Under the pieces are notes generated by a model. That model did no database searches. It was not told where the DNA came from and saw only the letters and a program-made list of their open reading frames with translations. DNA of 64,000 nucleotides. Source: Oceanobacillus zhaokaii. GTDB lineage: Bacteria; Bacillota; Bacilli; Bacillales; Amphibacillaceae. The translations under genes and the position numbers were made by a program. Shown here piece by piece: positions 18,673-26,118 of this stretch (within the stretch, counting starts at the first letter, position 1; every line of letters starts with the position of its first letter). Where the stretch lies: contig NZ_CP024848.1 in NCBI RefSeq assembly GCF_003352005.1, forward strand, positions 1,373,001-1,437,000. The letters are read 5' to 3'.

Positions 18673-19497
18673 ATGGATAATAAAGATAAAGAACGTAATA
18701 AACAAGAGATTATAGATGAGGACTTATATGAGGAATTCGATGATGAAGAGCTATATGAACTTGTCGAAGCGGAACGTCAGAAAGTACTGTTAAAAGAAAA
18801 AAGCAAAAAAGATCAAAAACCAAAACGACCATTTCCAAAATGGGCGTTTTGGCTTATTGCATTTGCAATGTTCTTTAATATTTTTGCGTTATTTCCTCAA
18901 GTTTTTTCCATTCCTGCAATAGAATTTCTAAAAACCTCTGCAATATTATCCACTAGTGAAATCGTGCAGCAACAAAAAAAGGCTGTTGTCGTAATTGAGA
19001 CGGAAAATAGTAAGGGGACAGGATTTGCAATTTCCGCAGACGGCAAGATCCTTACCAATTATCATGTTATAGAAGATAAGAATGCGATTACGGTTGCGTT
19101 CCCAGATGATGGCTTGTTCCAGGCAGAAGTAATAGAAACCTACCCAACAATTGATTTAGCAATGATTGAGGTGGATGGAAAGAATCTACCTTATCTGTCA
19201 TTAGCGGGTCATCCAGACTTTGAATCAGGGGAAGCAATCTCATTTATTGGCAATCCCTTAAAATTTAACGGAATTGCAAACGAGGGTGAAATTATTGGCT
19301 ATACAAAATTAGCCAGTTGGAATGAAGAAGTTTTAATGATAGAAGCACCAGTATATAGAGGAAATAGTGGAAGTCCAATTTTGAACCAAGATGGGGAAGT
19401 TATTGGGATAATCTTCGCTACATTGAATCATGATACCTATGGAAGAGTAGGGCTCTTTGTGCCAATAAGCCTTTATTATCAATATAGTTCGGATTGA
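18673..19497 (+). CDS. Membrane-anchored trypsin-like serine protease (HtrA-like, no PDZ)
   Basis: A 274-aa protein with an acidic and then basic cytoplasmic N-terminus (about 1-55), one membrane span (KWAFWLIAFAMFFNIFALFP) and an extracellular trypsin-like domain. The catalytic triad is visible as His in TNYHVIE, Asp in TIDLAMI and Ser in GNSGSPI. Unlike DegP/HtrA there is no PDZ domain after the protease, so it is shorter than HtrA/HtrB/YyxA. The start chosen is ATG 18673, 8 bases after GGGGTGA; an in-frame GTG at 18661 overlaps that site. It lies 24 bases after bmrD and may be co-transcribed. Role in envelope protein quality control is inference. Confidence 0.8.
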   Translation: MDNKDKERNKQEIIDEDLYEEFDDEELYELVEAERQKVLLKEKSKKDQKPKRPFPKWAFWLIAFAMFFNIFALFPQVFSIPAIEFLKTSAILSTSEIVQQQKKAVVVIETENSKGTGFAISADGKILTNYHVIEDKNAITVAFPDDGLFQAEVIETYPTIDLAMIEVDGKNLPYLSLAGHPDFESGEAISFIGNPLKFNGIANEGEIIGYTKLASWNEEVLMIEAPVYRGNSGSPILNQDGEVIGIIFATLNHDTYGRVGLFVPISLYYQYSSD

Positions 19498-19584
19498 TTA
19501 TTTTTCTCTCGTTTCATATCTTTTATTTCTATTTATATATATAAAGTGTGAACCAATTTTGAATGATATTTGCATCCTTGGCTG

Positions 19585-19708
19585 TCGCTCCAGAAATAAA
19601 CTTCGTGGCACCTTAGGAGAGCTGGTGAGCCTCTATGTGCTGAAGCACTTCAGAGTCTCACATAGGCTCTTCTCCCCGCAGGAGTCTTCGTGTATTTCTT
19701 CCGCTGGG
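19585..19708 (+). repeat. Long-hairpin dispersed repeat, copy 1
   Basis: An imperfect inverted repeat about 120 bases long (AGAAATAAAC.. at 19592 against ..GTGTATTTCT at 19690-19699; inner GAGCCTCTATGTG against CACATAGGCTC) with apical CTGAAGCACTTCAG. The same design and many shared words (GCTGGTGAGC, AGTCTCAC, CGTGTA.TTTCT.CCGCTGGG) recur at 35259-35380. Hairpins of this kind are common in Bacillaceae intergenic DNA and create spurious ORFs. Confidence 0.7.
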
Positions 19709-19891
19709 GATAATGCAGAATCTAGAAACACAGAATCCCTTATACTAACAACATTGATTTTTAGCGAAGGAATGGAGCAACTTGTGAATAGCAACGACTG
19801 TCCAAATCTGAAATCACAATTCACATACTAGCACTTTGTATCAATTAATCATCGTCATTAATTACTTAGAAATATAAGAGAACTTCTATAT
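19709..19891. other. Intergenic stretch between hairpin repeat and terminator
   Basis: Nothing gene-like is supported here. An open frame runs through it from the hairpin repeat but has no ribosome binding site or recognisable protein. It ends with the words AGCAACGACTGTCC (19790-19803), resembling AAAGCGACAGTCC near the end of the second repeat region (35537-35549), so the repeat unit may extend this far. Confidence 0.3.
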
Positions 19892-19950
19892 GCTTTTAGC
19901 GAAACAAGCTGCTACTTTAAACAAGGTGACAGCTTGTTTTTTATAAAAGC
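19892..19950 (+). terminator. Orphan terminator-like long hairpin
   Basis: AAACAAGCTG (19902-19911) pairs perfectly with CAGCTTGTTT (19930-19939) and is followed by Ts; outer arms GCTTTTA and TAAAAGC (19892-19898, 19944-19950) extend it. No gene ends nearby except the protease 400 bases upstream. Confidence 0.7.
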
Positions 19951-20029
19951 AAAAATCCTCTATGCACCATAAGTTTAAAAAAATCCATAATGGGTATATG
20001 ACATGTAATCGACTTTGGAGGCGATATTC

Positions 20030-20752
20030 ATGTTACATTACACATCAAAATTAAAAACTTATAATATAGAAGCAACAGACGGTGAAATGGGAAAAATAAA
20101 GGAACTGTATTTTGATAACAATAAATGGCAAATTCGCTATGCGGTGGTAGATACTAGGAAGTGGCTGCCAGGAAGAAAGGTGCTTTTGTCACCAGCTTCT
20201 TTTGTAATGGTAAATGAAGTAAGTGAGAATGTTGAAATTGAATATGATAAAGAAATGGTTCGAAACAGTCCACCACTTCATGAAGATACAATTTTAACGA
20301 GGGATGTAGAAGATTCACTATTTGATTATTATGGTTGGGGCAGAAACTGGGCTGGCGAAGTTCTCTGGAGCGCAGAGAAGATTCCTCTAGCTAGTTTTAA
20401 AAATGCCAGACAAGAGGATGAGCCTGTATATTATAACAATACTCAAGATGAAATCAATACACTGGATTTACGAACGGAAGAAGAAATGATTGGTTTAAAG
20501 GTTCATGGAACAGATGGAAGTATTGGTGAGATTGTTGATTTAATTTTTGATGACGAAGTTTGGAAAATCCGATATCTGGCTGTTCGGAGTACACATTTTA
20601 TTGGACCGAAATATCAAGTTTATCGTATTGATGATATCAATTCTATTGAATGGTTGGAAAAAGGTATTTATGTTAATGATACCTCAGAAACACTAGATAC
20701 GAATAAAATATTCGATAATAAAGAGGAAATTTTAAATACCATTCATTCATAA
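20030..20752 (+). CDS. PRC-barrel domain protein (two repeats)
   Basis: A 240-aa soluble protein made of two PRC-barrel domains (about residues 10-85 and 150-225), each with the pattern 'hxGxIxDhhFDxxxWxIRYhhVxT' seen as GEMGKIKELYFDNNKWQIRY and GSIGEIVDLIFDDEVWKIRY. PRC barrels occur in RimM, photosynthetic reaction centre H subunits and many stand-alone bacterial proteins of unknown role. ATG 20030 follows TGGAGGCGAT. Single gene with its own terminator. Function unknown. Confidence 0.8.
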   Translation: MLHYTSKLKTYNIEATDGEMGKIKELYFDNNKWQIRYAVVDTRKWLPGRKVLLSPASFVMVNEVSENVEIEYDKEMVRNSPPLHEDTILTRDVEDSLFDYYGWGRNWAGEVLWSAEKIPLASFKNARQEDEPVYYNNTQDEINTLDLRTEEEMIGLKVHGTDGSIGEIVDLIFDDEVWKIRYLAVRSTHFIGPKYQVYRIDDINSIEWLEKGIYVNDTSETLDTNKIFDNKEEILNTIHS

Positions 20753-20759
20753 AAAATCA

Positions 20760-20797
20760 GTCCCTTGCAATCTAGAAGATGCAGGGGACCTAGTTTT
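20760..20797 (+). terminator. Terminator of the PRC-barrel gene
   Basis: GTCCCTTGCA (20760-20769) pairs with TGCAGGGGAC (20780-20789) with one wobble; a short TTTT follows at 20793. Confidence 0.75.
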
Positions 20798-20862
20798 GCG
20801 TTTCAATTATAAGAAATTAAACAATTTATATTTATATGCTTTCTGTAGGTAAAATTGTCAAA

Positions 20863-20895
20863 TTGACGTTTTTCGCTATTGTAATATATTACAAT
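20863..20895 (+). promoter_or_regulatory. Candidate promoter with overlapping 18-bp perfect palindrome
   Basis: TTGACG (20863-20868), 16-base spacer and TATATT (20885-20890) form a plausible sigma-A promoter pointing toward sigI. The -10 sits inside the perfect palindrome ATTGTAATATATTACAAT (20878-20895), which would suit a repressor operator. The promoter is about 165 bases upstream of the sigI leader ORF. Confidence 0.45.
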
Positions 20896-21053
20896 CTCTT
20901 TTCAATCAGTCATTGATATTTAAACGAATTGTAATTGATTTGAGATAGCAACAGATACCTTAGTAGGATAAGATTAAGCGTATAATGAATAAATTGAAGT
21001 ATGTCAATACATAGAGCAGAACCATATGAATAAAAAATAGAGATGGTGGATTT

Positions 21054-21152
21054 ATGAAAGTTAAAAAGTTTAAACAAGATAGTAAACATACACCCAAAAA
21101 CACTCATGCTAAGACGAAATATATAATGTTCGGGGGTAGAAGCGAATGCTAG
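21054..21152 (+). CDS. 32-aa basic ORF upstream of and overlapping sigI
   Basis: ATG 21054 with GGTGGA 4 bases upstream opens a 32-codon ORF rich in Lys (MKVKKFKQDSKH at its start), ending at TAG 21150-21152, 4 bases into sigI (ATGCTAG, with the sigI ATG at 21146). The overlap suggests translational coupling to sigI. No known family recognised. It could be chance, but the ribosome binding site, basic composition and overlap argue for a real leader peptide. Confidence 0.5.
   Translation: MKVKKFKQDSKHTPKNTHAKTKYIMFGGRSEC
21093..21118 (+). promoter_or_regulatory. Possible sigma-I autoregulatory promoter
   Basis: ACACCCAAAAA (21090-21100) and CGAAAT (21115-21120) loosely resemble the C-rich/A-tract -35 and CGAA -10 used by SigI in Bacillus and Clostridium. 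Spacing (19 bases between CCC and CGAA) and the short distance to sigI make this tentative. Confidence 0.25.
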
Positions 21153-21877
21153 CAAGTAGCCTATTAGAAGAAATCCCCCTTGAAGAAATGGTTGAATCAG
21201 TTCAAAATGGTGATACAAACGTTCAGAATTATTTATTGAGGGCTTATCAGCCTTTTATTGCTAAATGTGCTTCTGAAGTTTGCAAACGATATATTGATCC
21301 GAAGCGTGATGATGAATATAGCATTGGTCTATCCGCATTTAATGAAGCAATATTTTCTTATTCAGCTACTCGTGGATGTTCATTCCTGTCGTTTGCAAAA
21401 ATTGTAATCAAACGAAAGATCATTGATTATATTCGCCATAATAGTAGAAGGCCACATTCCATATCATTAGACGAGAAGTTCGATGAGGAACAGGCGGAAA
21501 ATTCGATTGAAGTTGTTGTAGCAAAAGAAGTGTATCAAGAAGAGCAAGACAATATACGCCGTAGGGAAGAAATTTTAGAATATAAAGAAAAGCTAAGTAA
21601 ATACAAATTAACATTTTCGGAACTTACGAAGGTTTCACCAAAGCATAGAGATGCAAGGGAATCTGCTGTTAAGGTTGCGAGAATTCTCCATGAAAATCGT
21701 GAATTAAGTGAATTCGTTTATGAGAAAAAGAAACTGCCGATTAAAGACTTAGTAAATAAGGTAGAAGTTAGTAAGAAAACATTGGAACGGAACAGAAAGT
21801 TTATACTAGCAATTTTTATTATTTTAAGTGAAGATTATCATTACTTAAAGGATTATCTTAAGGGTGTGGGTGAGTGA
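21146..21877 (+). CDS. sigI: RNA polymerase sigma factor SigI
   Basis: A 243-aa alternative sigma factor of the SigI family, known for heat/envelope stress in B. subtilis and polysaccharide sensing in Clostridium. Region 2 is visible (VQNGDTNVQNYLLRAYQPFI, DDEYSIGLSAFNEAIFSY, GCSFLSFAKIVIKRKIIDYI) and a C-terminal SigI-specific helical part (KVEVSKKTLERNRKFILAIF) replaces a standard region 4. ATG 21146 follows GGGGG at 21131-21136. The stop overlaps the rsgI start, giving the usual sigI-rsgI pair. Confidence 0.93.
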   Translation: MLASSLLEEIPLEEMVESVQNGDTNVQNYLLRAYQPFIAKCASEVCKRYIDPKRDDEYSIGLSAFNEAIFSYSATRGCSFLSFAKIVIKRKIIDYIRHNSRRPHSISLDEKFDEEQAENSIEVVVAKEVYQEEQDNIRRREEILEYKEKLSKYKLTFSELTKVSPKHRDARESAVKVARILHENRELSEFVYEKKKLPIKDLVNKVEVSKKTLERNRKFILAIFIILSEDYHYLKDYLKGVGE

Positions 21878-23076
21878 AAAAAGGAATCGTAATGGAAAGG
21901 CATCAACAATTTATTATACTCATGACGGAAGAAGGAGAATTCGAAAAAGGTATTGCTTTGGTCAAAAATCCTAAAATCGGAGAAGAGGTTCAATACCGGC
22001 CATTAAAATCAAAGCAACGTAAGCCTAATTTTCATTTAAGTAAATTTAATTCTCCGATGAAATTACTCCCCATGGTAAGTATAATATTATTACTCATGCT
22101 TCCATTCTATTTAATTCCTGGCAATAACGAAACGTTTGCATATGTTATGATCGACATTAACCCAAGCATCGAATTGGAAGTTGATGGTCAATATCATGTT
22201 CAAAATATTCGGCCGCTGAATAAGGATGCAGAGACCATTGTGGAGCAATTAGAAAATGTTAAAGATGAGAAACTTGAAATCATTATTGATAGGATTATGA
22301 GTAAGAGTGAGCAGACGGGCCTTATTAATGATGAAAAGAATATGCTGGTAGGTATTAGTTTTGTTGATGAAAATGCGGATCAAACATTTTCAGAAAATCT
22401 ACACCAATTTTCCGATGAAGATGTCTCAGATTGGAACATTGCAACTTTTATTGTTCCAAAGAATGTTAGGGATGAAGCACTCGTAAATAATATCTCAATG
22501 AATAAGGCAATGTCGGAAACCATGAATGAAAGTAATGTAGATGAAGCAATAATCGATGAAAAAGAAAAAATGATTATTAACTCCTTCTATCATAATGAGC
22601 AAAAAGACAAAAATCCAAAACTTATCGAAGCGGCTGAAGAAAAAGAGCAGGTGCATATTGAAGAAAAGACTCCATCAACAGATATAGAAATAGATGCGGA
22701 GAATAGAGAATTTAAGGTCAAGGCCACTGGGGAAAAAGCAAAAGAGGAAAAGGAGAAACCTATTCCTAATTACGAAATTAAGCATAATTCAAATGCAAAT
22801 CATAATAGTCTTAATAATAATAAAGTAAAAGAACAGAAGTCGAAGGACAAACCAAACGCAAATCAAAATGATCAATCGAATCAAAACAAGGATATGAAAG
22901 TAAAGCAAGAGAAAAAGAATAATCAGCCTAACCATCAAGATTCCAAAAAGCATAAAGAGAAACATGAAAAAAAGAACCAGAATAACAAGGTAAATATAGA
23001 TAAACATAAAAATAAGCAATATGATGAAAAGAATAACGAAAATGACCATCATCATAACGATAATAATAAAAATTAA
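21874..23076 (+). CDS. rsgI: Membrane anti-sigma factor RsgI
   Basis: A 400-aa single-pass membrane protein that binds SigI. The cytoplasmic RsgI N-terminal domain (residues 1-50, KKGIVMERHQQFIILMTEEG) is followed by a membrane span (about 67-88), the conserved periplasmic domain beginning VMIDINPSIELEVDG (about 90-180), and a long low-complexity tail very rich in Lys, Asn, Gln and His (about 270-400) with no carbohydrate-binding module. Start is GTG 21874 inside the sigI stop region; the N-terminus then matches B. subtilis RsgI. Tail composition is unlike the folded sensor ends of clostridial RsgI proteins. Confidence 0.9.
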   Translation: MKKGIVMERHQQFIILMTEEGEFEKGIALVKNPKIGEEVQYRPLKSKQRKPNFHLSKFNSPMKLLPMVSIILLLMLPFYLIPGNNETFAYVMIDINPSIELEVDGQYHVQNIRPLNKDAETIVEQLENVKDEKLEIIIDRIMSKSEQTGLINDEKNMLVGISFVDENADQTFSENLHQFSDEDVSDWNIATFIVPKNVRDEALVNNISMNKAMSETMNESNVDEAIIDEKEKMIINSFYHNEQKDKNPKLIEAAEEKEQVHIEEKTPSTDIEIDAENREFKVKATGEKAKEEKEKPIPNYEIKHNSNANHNSLNNNKVKEQKSKDKPNANQNDQSNQNKDMKVKQEKKNNQPNHQDSKKHKEKHEKKNQNNKVNIDKHKNKQYDEKNNENDHHHNDNNKN

Positions 23077-23117
23077 GTGGCAAAGCTCCCAATAAAAGGA
23101 GCTTCGCCACTTTTTTA
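23077..23117. terminator. Bidirectional terminator rsgI / yhdB-like
   Basis: GTGGCAAAGCTCC (23077-23089) pairs with GGAGCTTCGCCAC (23098-23110) apart from one mismatch, followed by TTTTTT. It also closes the convergent minus-strand gene. Confidence 0.88.
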
Positions 23118-23348
23118 TATTTCCATTGTTAATGAAGGAATATGCTTCATTGCATGGTCTATATAGTAAAGAAGATTGTCATGAGATTCGATAATCTTTT
23201 GCTCATCTAAAGAGTAATTGTAGGCGTGTAGAAAATGATGAATCTTTTTTGATAATATATCATCATTGGTGCGGACCATGAGTACGAGTAAATCATCCCA
23301 CTGCCCCCAAAGCGTGAAATACAGTGCTTTGTCATAATCTGGAACCAT
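23115..23348 (-). CDS. YhdB-like small protein
   Basis: A 77-aa cytoplasmic protein resembling B. subtilis YhdB (a small conserved Bacillus protein of unknown function): DYDKALYFTLWGQWDDLLVLMVRTND followed by HHFLHAYNYSLDE. ATG 23348 is preceded by AAGGAGGGGG. Monocistronic, convergent with rsgI. Family assignment rests on recall of the motif and is moderate. Confidence 0.65.
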   Translation of the reverse strand: MVPDYDKALYFTLWGQWDDLLVLMVRTNDDILSKKIHHFLHAYNYSLDEQKIIESHDNLLYYIDHAMKHIPSLTMEI

Positions 23349-23551
23349 TTTATCCCCCTCCTTAAATGTAAGGGTTAAGATCCTTTCCTTTCAATATTTC
23401 AATTGCTTACAAGTTATATTATCCCCTTTTTCTATATTAAATGTCAGTAGCAAAGTTGGTGTGATTTCCAATAAAAGGCTGTGCAAAACCAAGAATAAAA
23501 TTGTGCCCGAGAAACATACTACTAGCAAACGCTTAAGGAGGAAATACAATA

Positions 23552-24250
23552 ATGAAATTAAAAACATACAGTGCAGTTGCTGTAATTGCTTTGACATTAG
23601 TTGGTTGCGGAAATACAAATGGAACAGATCAAGGCGCAATGGACAGGGATGGGAATAATGTAGAGAAGACAAGATTTTATAATAATGCTGGAGAAGGAAT
23701 GACCAATGTACGAAACTATACGGATGGTGATCGTAATCGTATGAACGATGATTATTATCGAAATATAAATAATCGTACAGATGAAAACAATAACAATAAC
23801 AATAATGGTAATGAAAATCACTACCAAGTATCAAAAGAAGCAGCAGATAGAATCATTAGAGAAGTCAAAGATGTCGATCAAGCGCATGTATTGACAACAG
23901 ATAATAATGCCTATGTTGCTGTAGGTTTAGATAATGATAACAATGGCAACAACAATAACAACAATAATAACAATAATAATAACAATAATAATAACAATAA
24001 TAATAACAACAATGACAATCGTAATAATCGTAATGATGACGAATTGACAGATGATGTAAAGCATGAAATAAGCAGAATCGTTAAATCTGTTGATAAAAAT
24101 ATTGACAATGTATATGTCTCAGCTAATCCAGATTTCTTTGACTTAACGCATAATTATGCACAAGATGTAAGAAATGGACATCCTGTTGAAGGATTCTTTA
24201 ATCAATTTGGTAATATGGTTCAACGAATATTTCCTAATCATACACGATAA
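23552..24250 (+). CDS. YhcN/YlaJ-family spore lipoprotein with poly-Asn insert
   Basis: A 232-aa lipoprotein (lipobox LTLVGC, Cys19) of the YhcN/YlaJ sporulation family; B. subtilis members are in the forespore/inner spore membrane. The family domain is split: KEAADRIIREVKDVDQAHVL..NAYVAVGLD (about 91-130) and ELTDDVKHEISRIVKSVDK..VYVSANPDFFDL (about 163-205). Between them lies a run of about 20 Asn with a few Asp/Gly (about 130-155), encoded by mixed AAC/AAT codons. Other Asn-rich patches occur at 60-90. ATG 23552 follows AAGGAGG. Confidence 0.85.
   Translation: MKLKTYSAVAVIALTLVGCGNTNGTDQGAMDRDGNNVEKTRFYNNAGEGMTNVRNYTDGDRNRMNDDYYRNINNRTDENNNNNNNGNENHYQVSKEAADRIIREVKDVDQAHVLTTDNNAYVAVGLDNDNNGNNNNNNNNNNNNNNNNNNNNNNDNRNNRNDDELTDDVKHEISRIVKSVDKNIDNVYVSANPDFFDLTHNYAQDVRNGHPVEGFFNQFGNMVQRIFPNHTR
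23938..24017 (+). repeat. AAC/AAT trinucleotide tract coding poly-Asn
   Basis: About 80 bases are almost entirely AAC and AAT codons, interrupted by GGC and GAC. Such tracts are prone to slippage in multiples of three, so the length may vary between strains without breaking the yhcN-type gene. Confidence 0.85.
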
Positions 24251-24254
24251 AAGG

Positions 24255-24288
24255 AAAGAGTGCTCTCAGATTGGGAGTGCTCTTTTTT
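24255..24288 (+). terminator. Terminator of the yhcN-type gene
   Basis: AAGAGTGCTCTC (24257-24268) can pair with GGGAGTGCTCTT (24273-24284) through several G-T pairs, followed by TTTT. Confidence 0.75.
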
Positions 24289-24507
24289 AATAATTTTTTA
24301 GTTAGAAGGGGGCTGCTGGAAAATTTGAATTGCATCAAGAGACACAAATGTACTTCCTAGAATAGGCTAAGTCATGGTCCCAATAAATACCTAACAAAAT
24401 AGAGGATATCTATAGTCAAAAACAGGAACATATGATATTGTATTACATATAATTCTTATTAATCAAAGCTATTTAATGTGGTTAATAATGAATGGAGTTG
24501 AAATGGA

Positions 24508-25152
24508 ATGGGACGAGAATTTATTGAGATATTTGAAGAGTGGGCAAAGGATTATGATGAAAGTGTAGCAGGTCAAGACCCACAATATGCTGCTGTATTC
24601 GCCAACTATGAAGGAATATTAAATGAAGTTACAGCTCGTTCAACAGGTACTGTTCTTGAATTTGGTGTTGGCACAGGTAATTTATCTGAAAAATTACTGC
24701 AAGCAGGCTTAGATGTTATTGGAATTGAGCCATCGCAAGCAATGCTTGATATTGCTAAAGAAAAGCATCCTGAGCTAACGGTATTAGAGGGAGATTTTCT
24801 AACATACCCAGTTTCTGATACACCAGTCAACACAATCGTGAGCACATATGCTTTTCACCATTTAACAGATGATGAAAAGGCGATTGCAGTGAAGCAATTT
24901 AAGGAAATTCTCAAAGAAAATGGTAAAATTGTTTTTGGAGACACAATGTTTGCCTCGGAAATAGAGAAGCAAGCAATGATTGATAGTGCTAAAGAAAAAG
25001 GATTTTCTGCATTAGCAGAGGATTTACAACGAGAATACTACCCAATTATTGATACATTAGAGGATATATTTACTACAAACGGTTTTGATATAGAATTTAA
25101 ACAGATGAATCATTTTGTTTGGATTATTACTGCAATAAAAAATAAAGAATGA
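24508..25152 (+). CDS. yrrT: Class I SAM-dependent methyltransferase YrrT
   Basis: A 214-aa methyltransferase; motif I is VLEFGVGTGNLSEKLL (about 49-64) and the acidic motif II follows in DVIGIEPS. The gene starts the transsulfuration operon: in B. subtilis yrrT-mtnN-mccA-mccB turns methionine-derived homocysteine into cysteine under CymR control (established). Here mtnN is absent from between yrrT and mccA. The spacing to mccA is 32 bases. The real methyl acceptor of YrrT is unknown. Confidence 0.9.
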   Translation: MGREFIEIFEEWAKDYDESVAGQDPQYAAVFANYEGILNEVTARSTGTVLEFGVGTGNLSEKLLQAGLDVIGIEPSQAMLDIAKEKHPELTVLEGDFLTYPVSDTPVNTIVSTYAFHHLTDDEKAIAVKQFKEILKENGKIVFGDTMFASEIEKQAMIDSAKEKGFSALAEDLQREYYPIIDTLEDIFTTNGFDIEFKQMNHFVWIITAIKNKE

Positions 25153-25184
25153 AACCTTTTAAAGATGTAAAGAGGGGATAAGGA

Positions 25185-26099
25185 ATGGTCACATATAACT
25201 CGGTACAGGAGCTAATCGGTAATACCCCATTACTGGAGATAACAAAATTCTCACTTCCAACGGGAGTTCGACTTTTTGCAAAACTCGAATATTTAAATCC
25301 TGGTGGGAGTGTGAAGGACCGACTTGGTGTAGAACTAATCAATGATGCATTAGCGAGTGGTAAGCTAAAAGAAGGTGGAACGATTATTGAGCCAACAGCT
25401 GGTAATACGGGGATAGGCTTAGCATTGGCAGCATTGGATAAGAATATAAATGTTATGTTTTGTGTACCTGAGCAATTTAGTTTGGAAAAGCAACAGATCA
25501 TGAAAGCACTGGGTGCGACAATTGTGCATACACCACAAGATACTGGTATGGTCGGGGCGATTGAGAGAACAGAGCAGCTGCTTCAGGAGATACCGAACAG
25601 TTTTTCACCACAGCAATTTTCAAATGCAGCAAATCCGAGAACATATTATAAAACCCTTGGACCAGAAATTTGGAATGATTTAGCTGGGAAAATCGATATT
25701 TTTGTTGCTGGTGCTGGTTCGGGTGGTACATTTACAGGTACAGCTACATTTTTGAAGGAAAAAAATCCAGCTATACAAACAGTCATCGTTGAACCAGAGG
25801 GTTCGATAATTGCTGGGGGAAAGGCAGGTCCACATCGAACAGAGGGGATTGGTATGGAATTCATTCCAGACTTTGTAGACCAAGCTTTATTTGATGGCAT
25901 TTACACTGTTACAGATGATGATGCATTTGGTGTTGTAAAGGATCTAGCAAGAAAAGAAGGATTACTTGTAGGCAGTTCTTCTGGTTCTGCAATGTTTGCT
26001 GCATTGCAAGAGGCTAGGAAGGCGAAACCAGGGACTACAGTTGTAACGGTTCTTCCTGATGGCAGTGATCGTTATTTAAGTAAAAATATATACAGATAA
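25185..26099 (+). CDS. mccA: Cystathionine beta-synthase, O-acetylserine-dependent (MccA)
   Basis: A 304-aa PLP enzyme of the cysteine synthase/CBS fold. The PLP lysine is in NPGGSVKDR (about residue 44), the phosphate-binding loop is PTAGNTG, and the late GSSSGSAM motif is typical. In B. subtilis MccA (YrhA) condenses homocysteine with O-acetylserine to cystathionine. ATG 25185 follows GAGGGGATAAGG; mccB starts 20 bases after the stop. It could be confused with CysK, but the pairing with mccB supports MccA. Confidence 0.9.
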   Translation: MVTYNSVQELIGNTPLLEITKFSLPTGVRLFAKLEYLNPGGSVKDRLGVELINDALASGKLKEGGTIIEPTAGNTGIGLALAALDKNINVMFCVPEQFSLEKQQIMKALGATIVHTPQDTGMVGAIERTEQLLQEIPNSFSPQQFSNAANPRTYYKTLGPEIWNDLAGKIDIFVAGAGSGGTFTGTATFLKEKNPAIQTVIVEPEGSIIAGGKAGPHRTEGIGMEFIPDFVDQALFDGIYTVTDDDAFGVVKDLARKEGLLVGSSSGSAMFAALQEARKAKPGTTVVTVLPDGSDRYLSKNIYR

Positions 26100-26118
26100 A
26101 AAGTGGAGGGAATTTAAG

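Noticed and set aside
19559..19831. 90-aa plus-strand ORF (and minus counterpart)
   Set aside because: It is a translation of the long-hairpin repeat and following noncoding DNA, without a ribosome binding site.
23391..23834. 147-aa minus-strand ORF rich in His/Tyr/Leu
   Set aside because: Antisense to the Asn-rich spore lipoprotein; composition is the mirror of AAT/GAT codons.
23938..24017. CRISPR-like array
   Set aside because: It is a trinucleotide run inside a gene, without repeat-spacer structure; no array was found elsewhere in the window.
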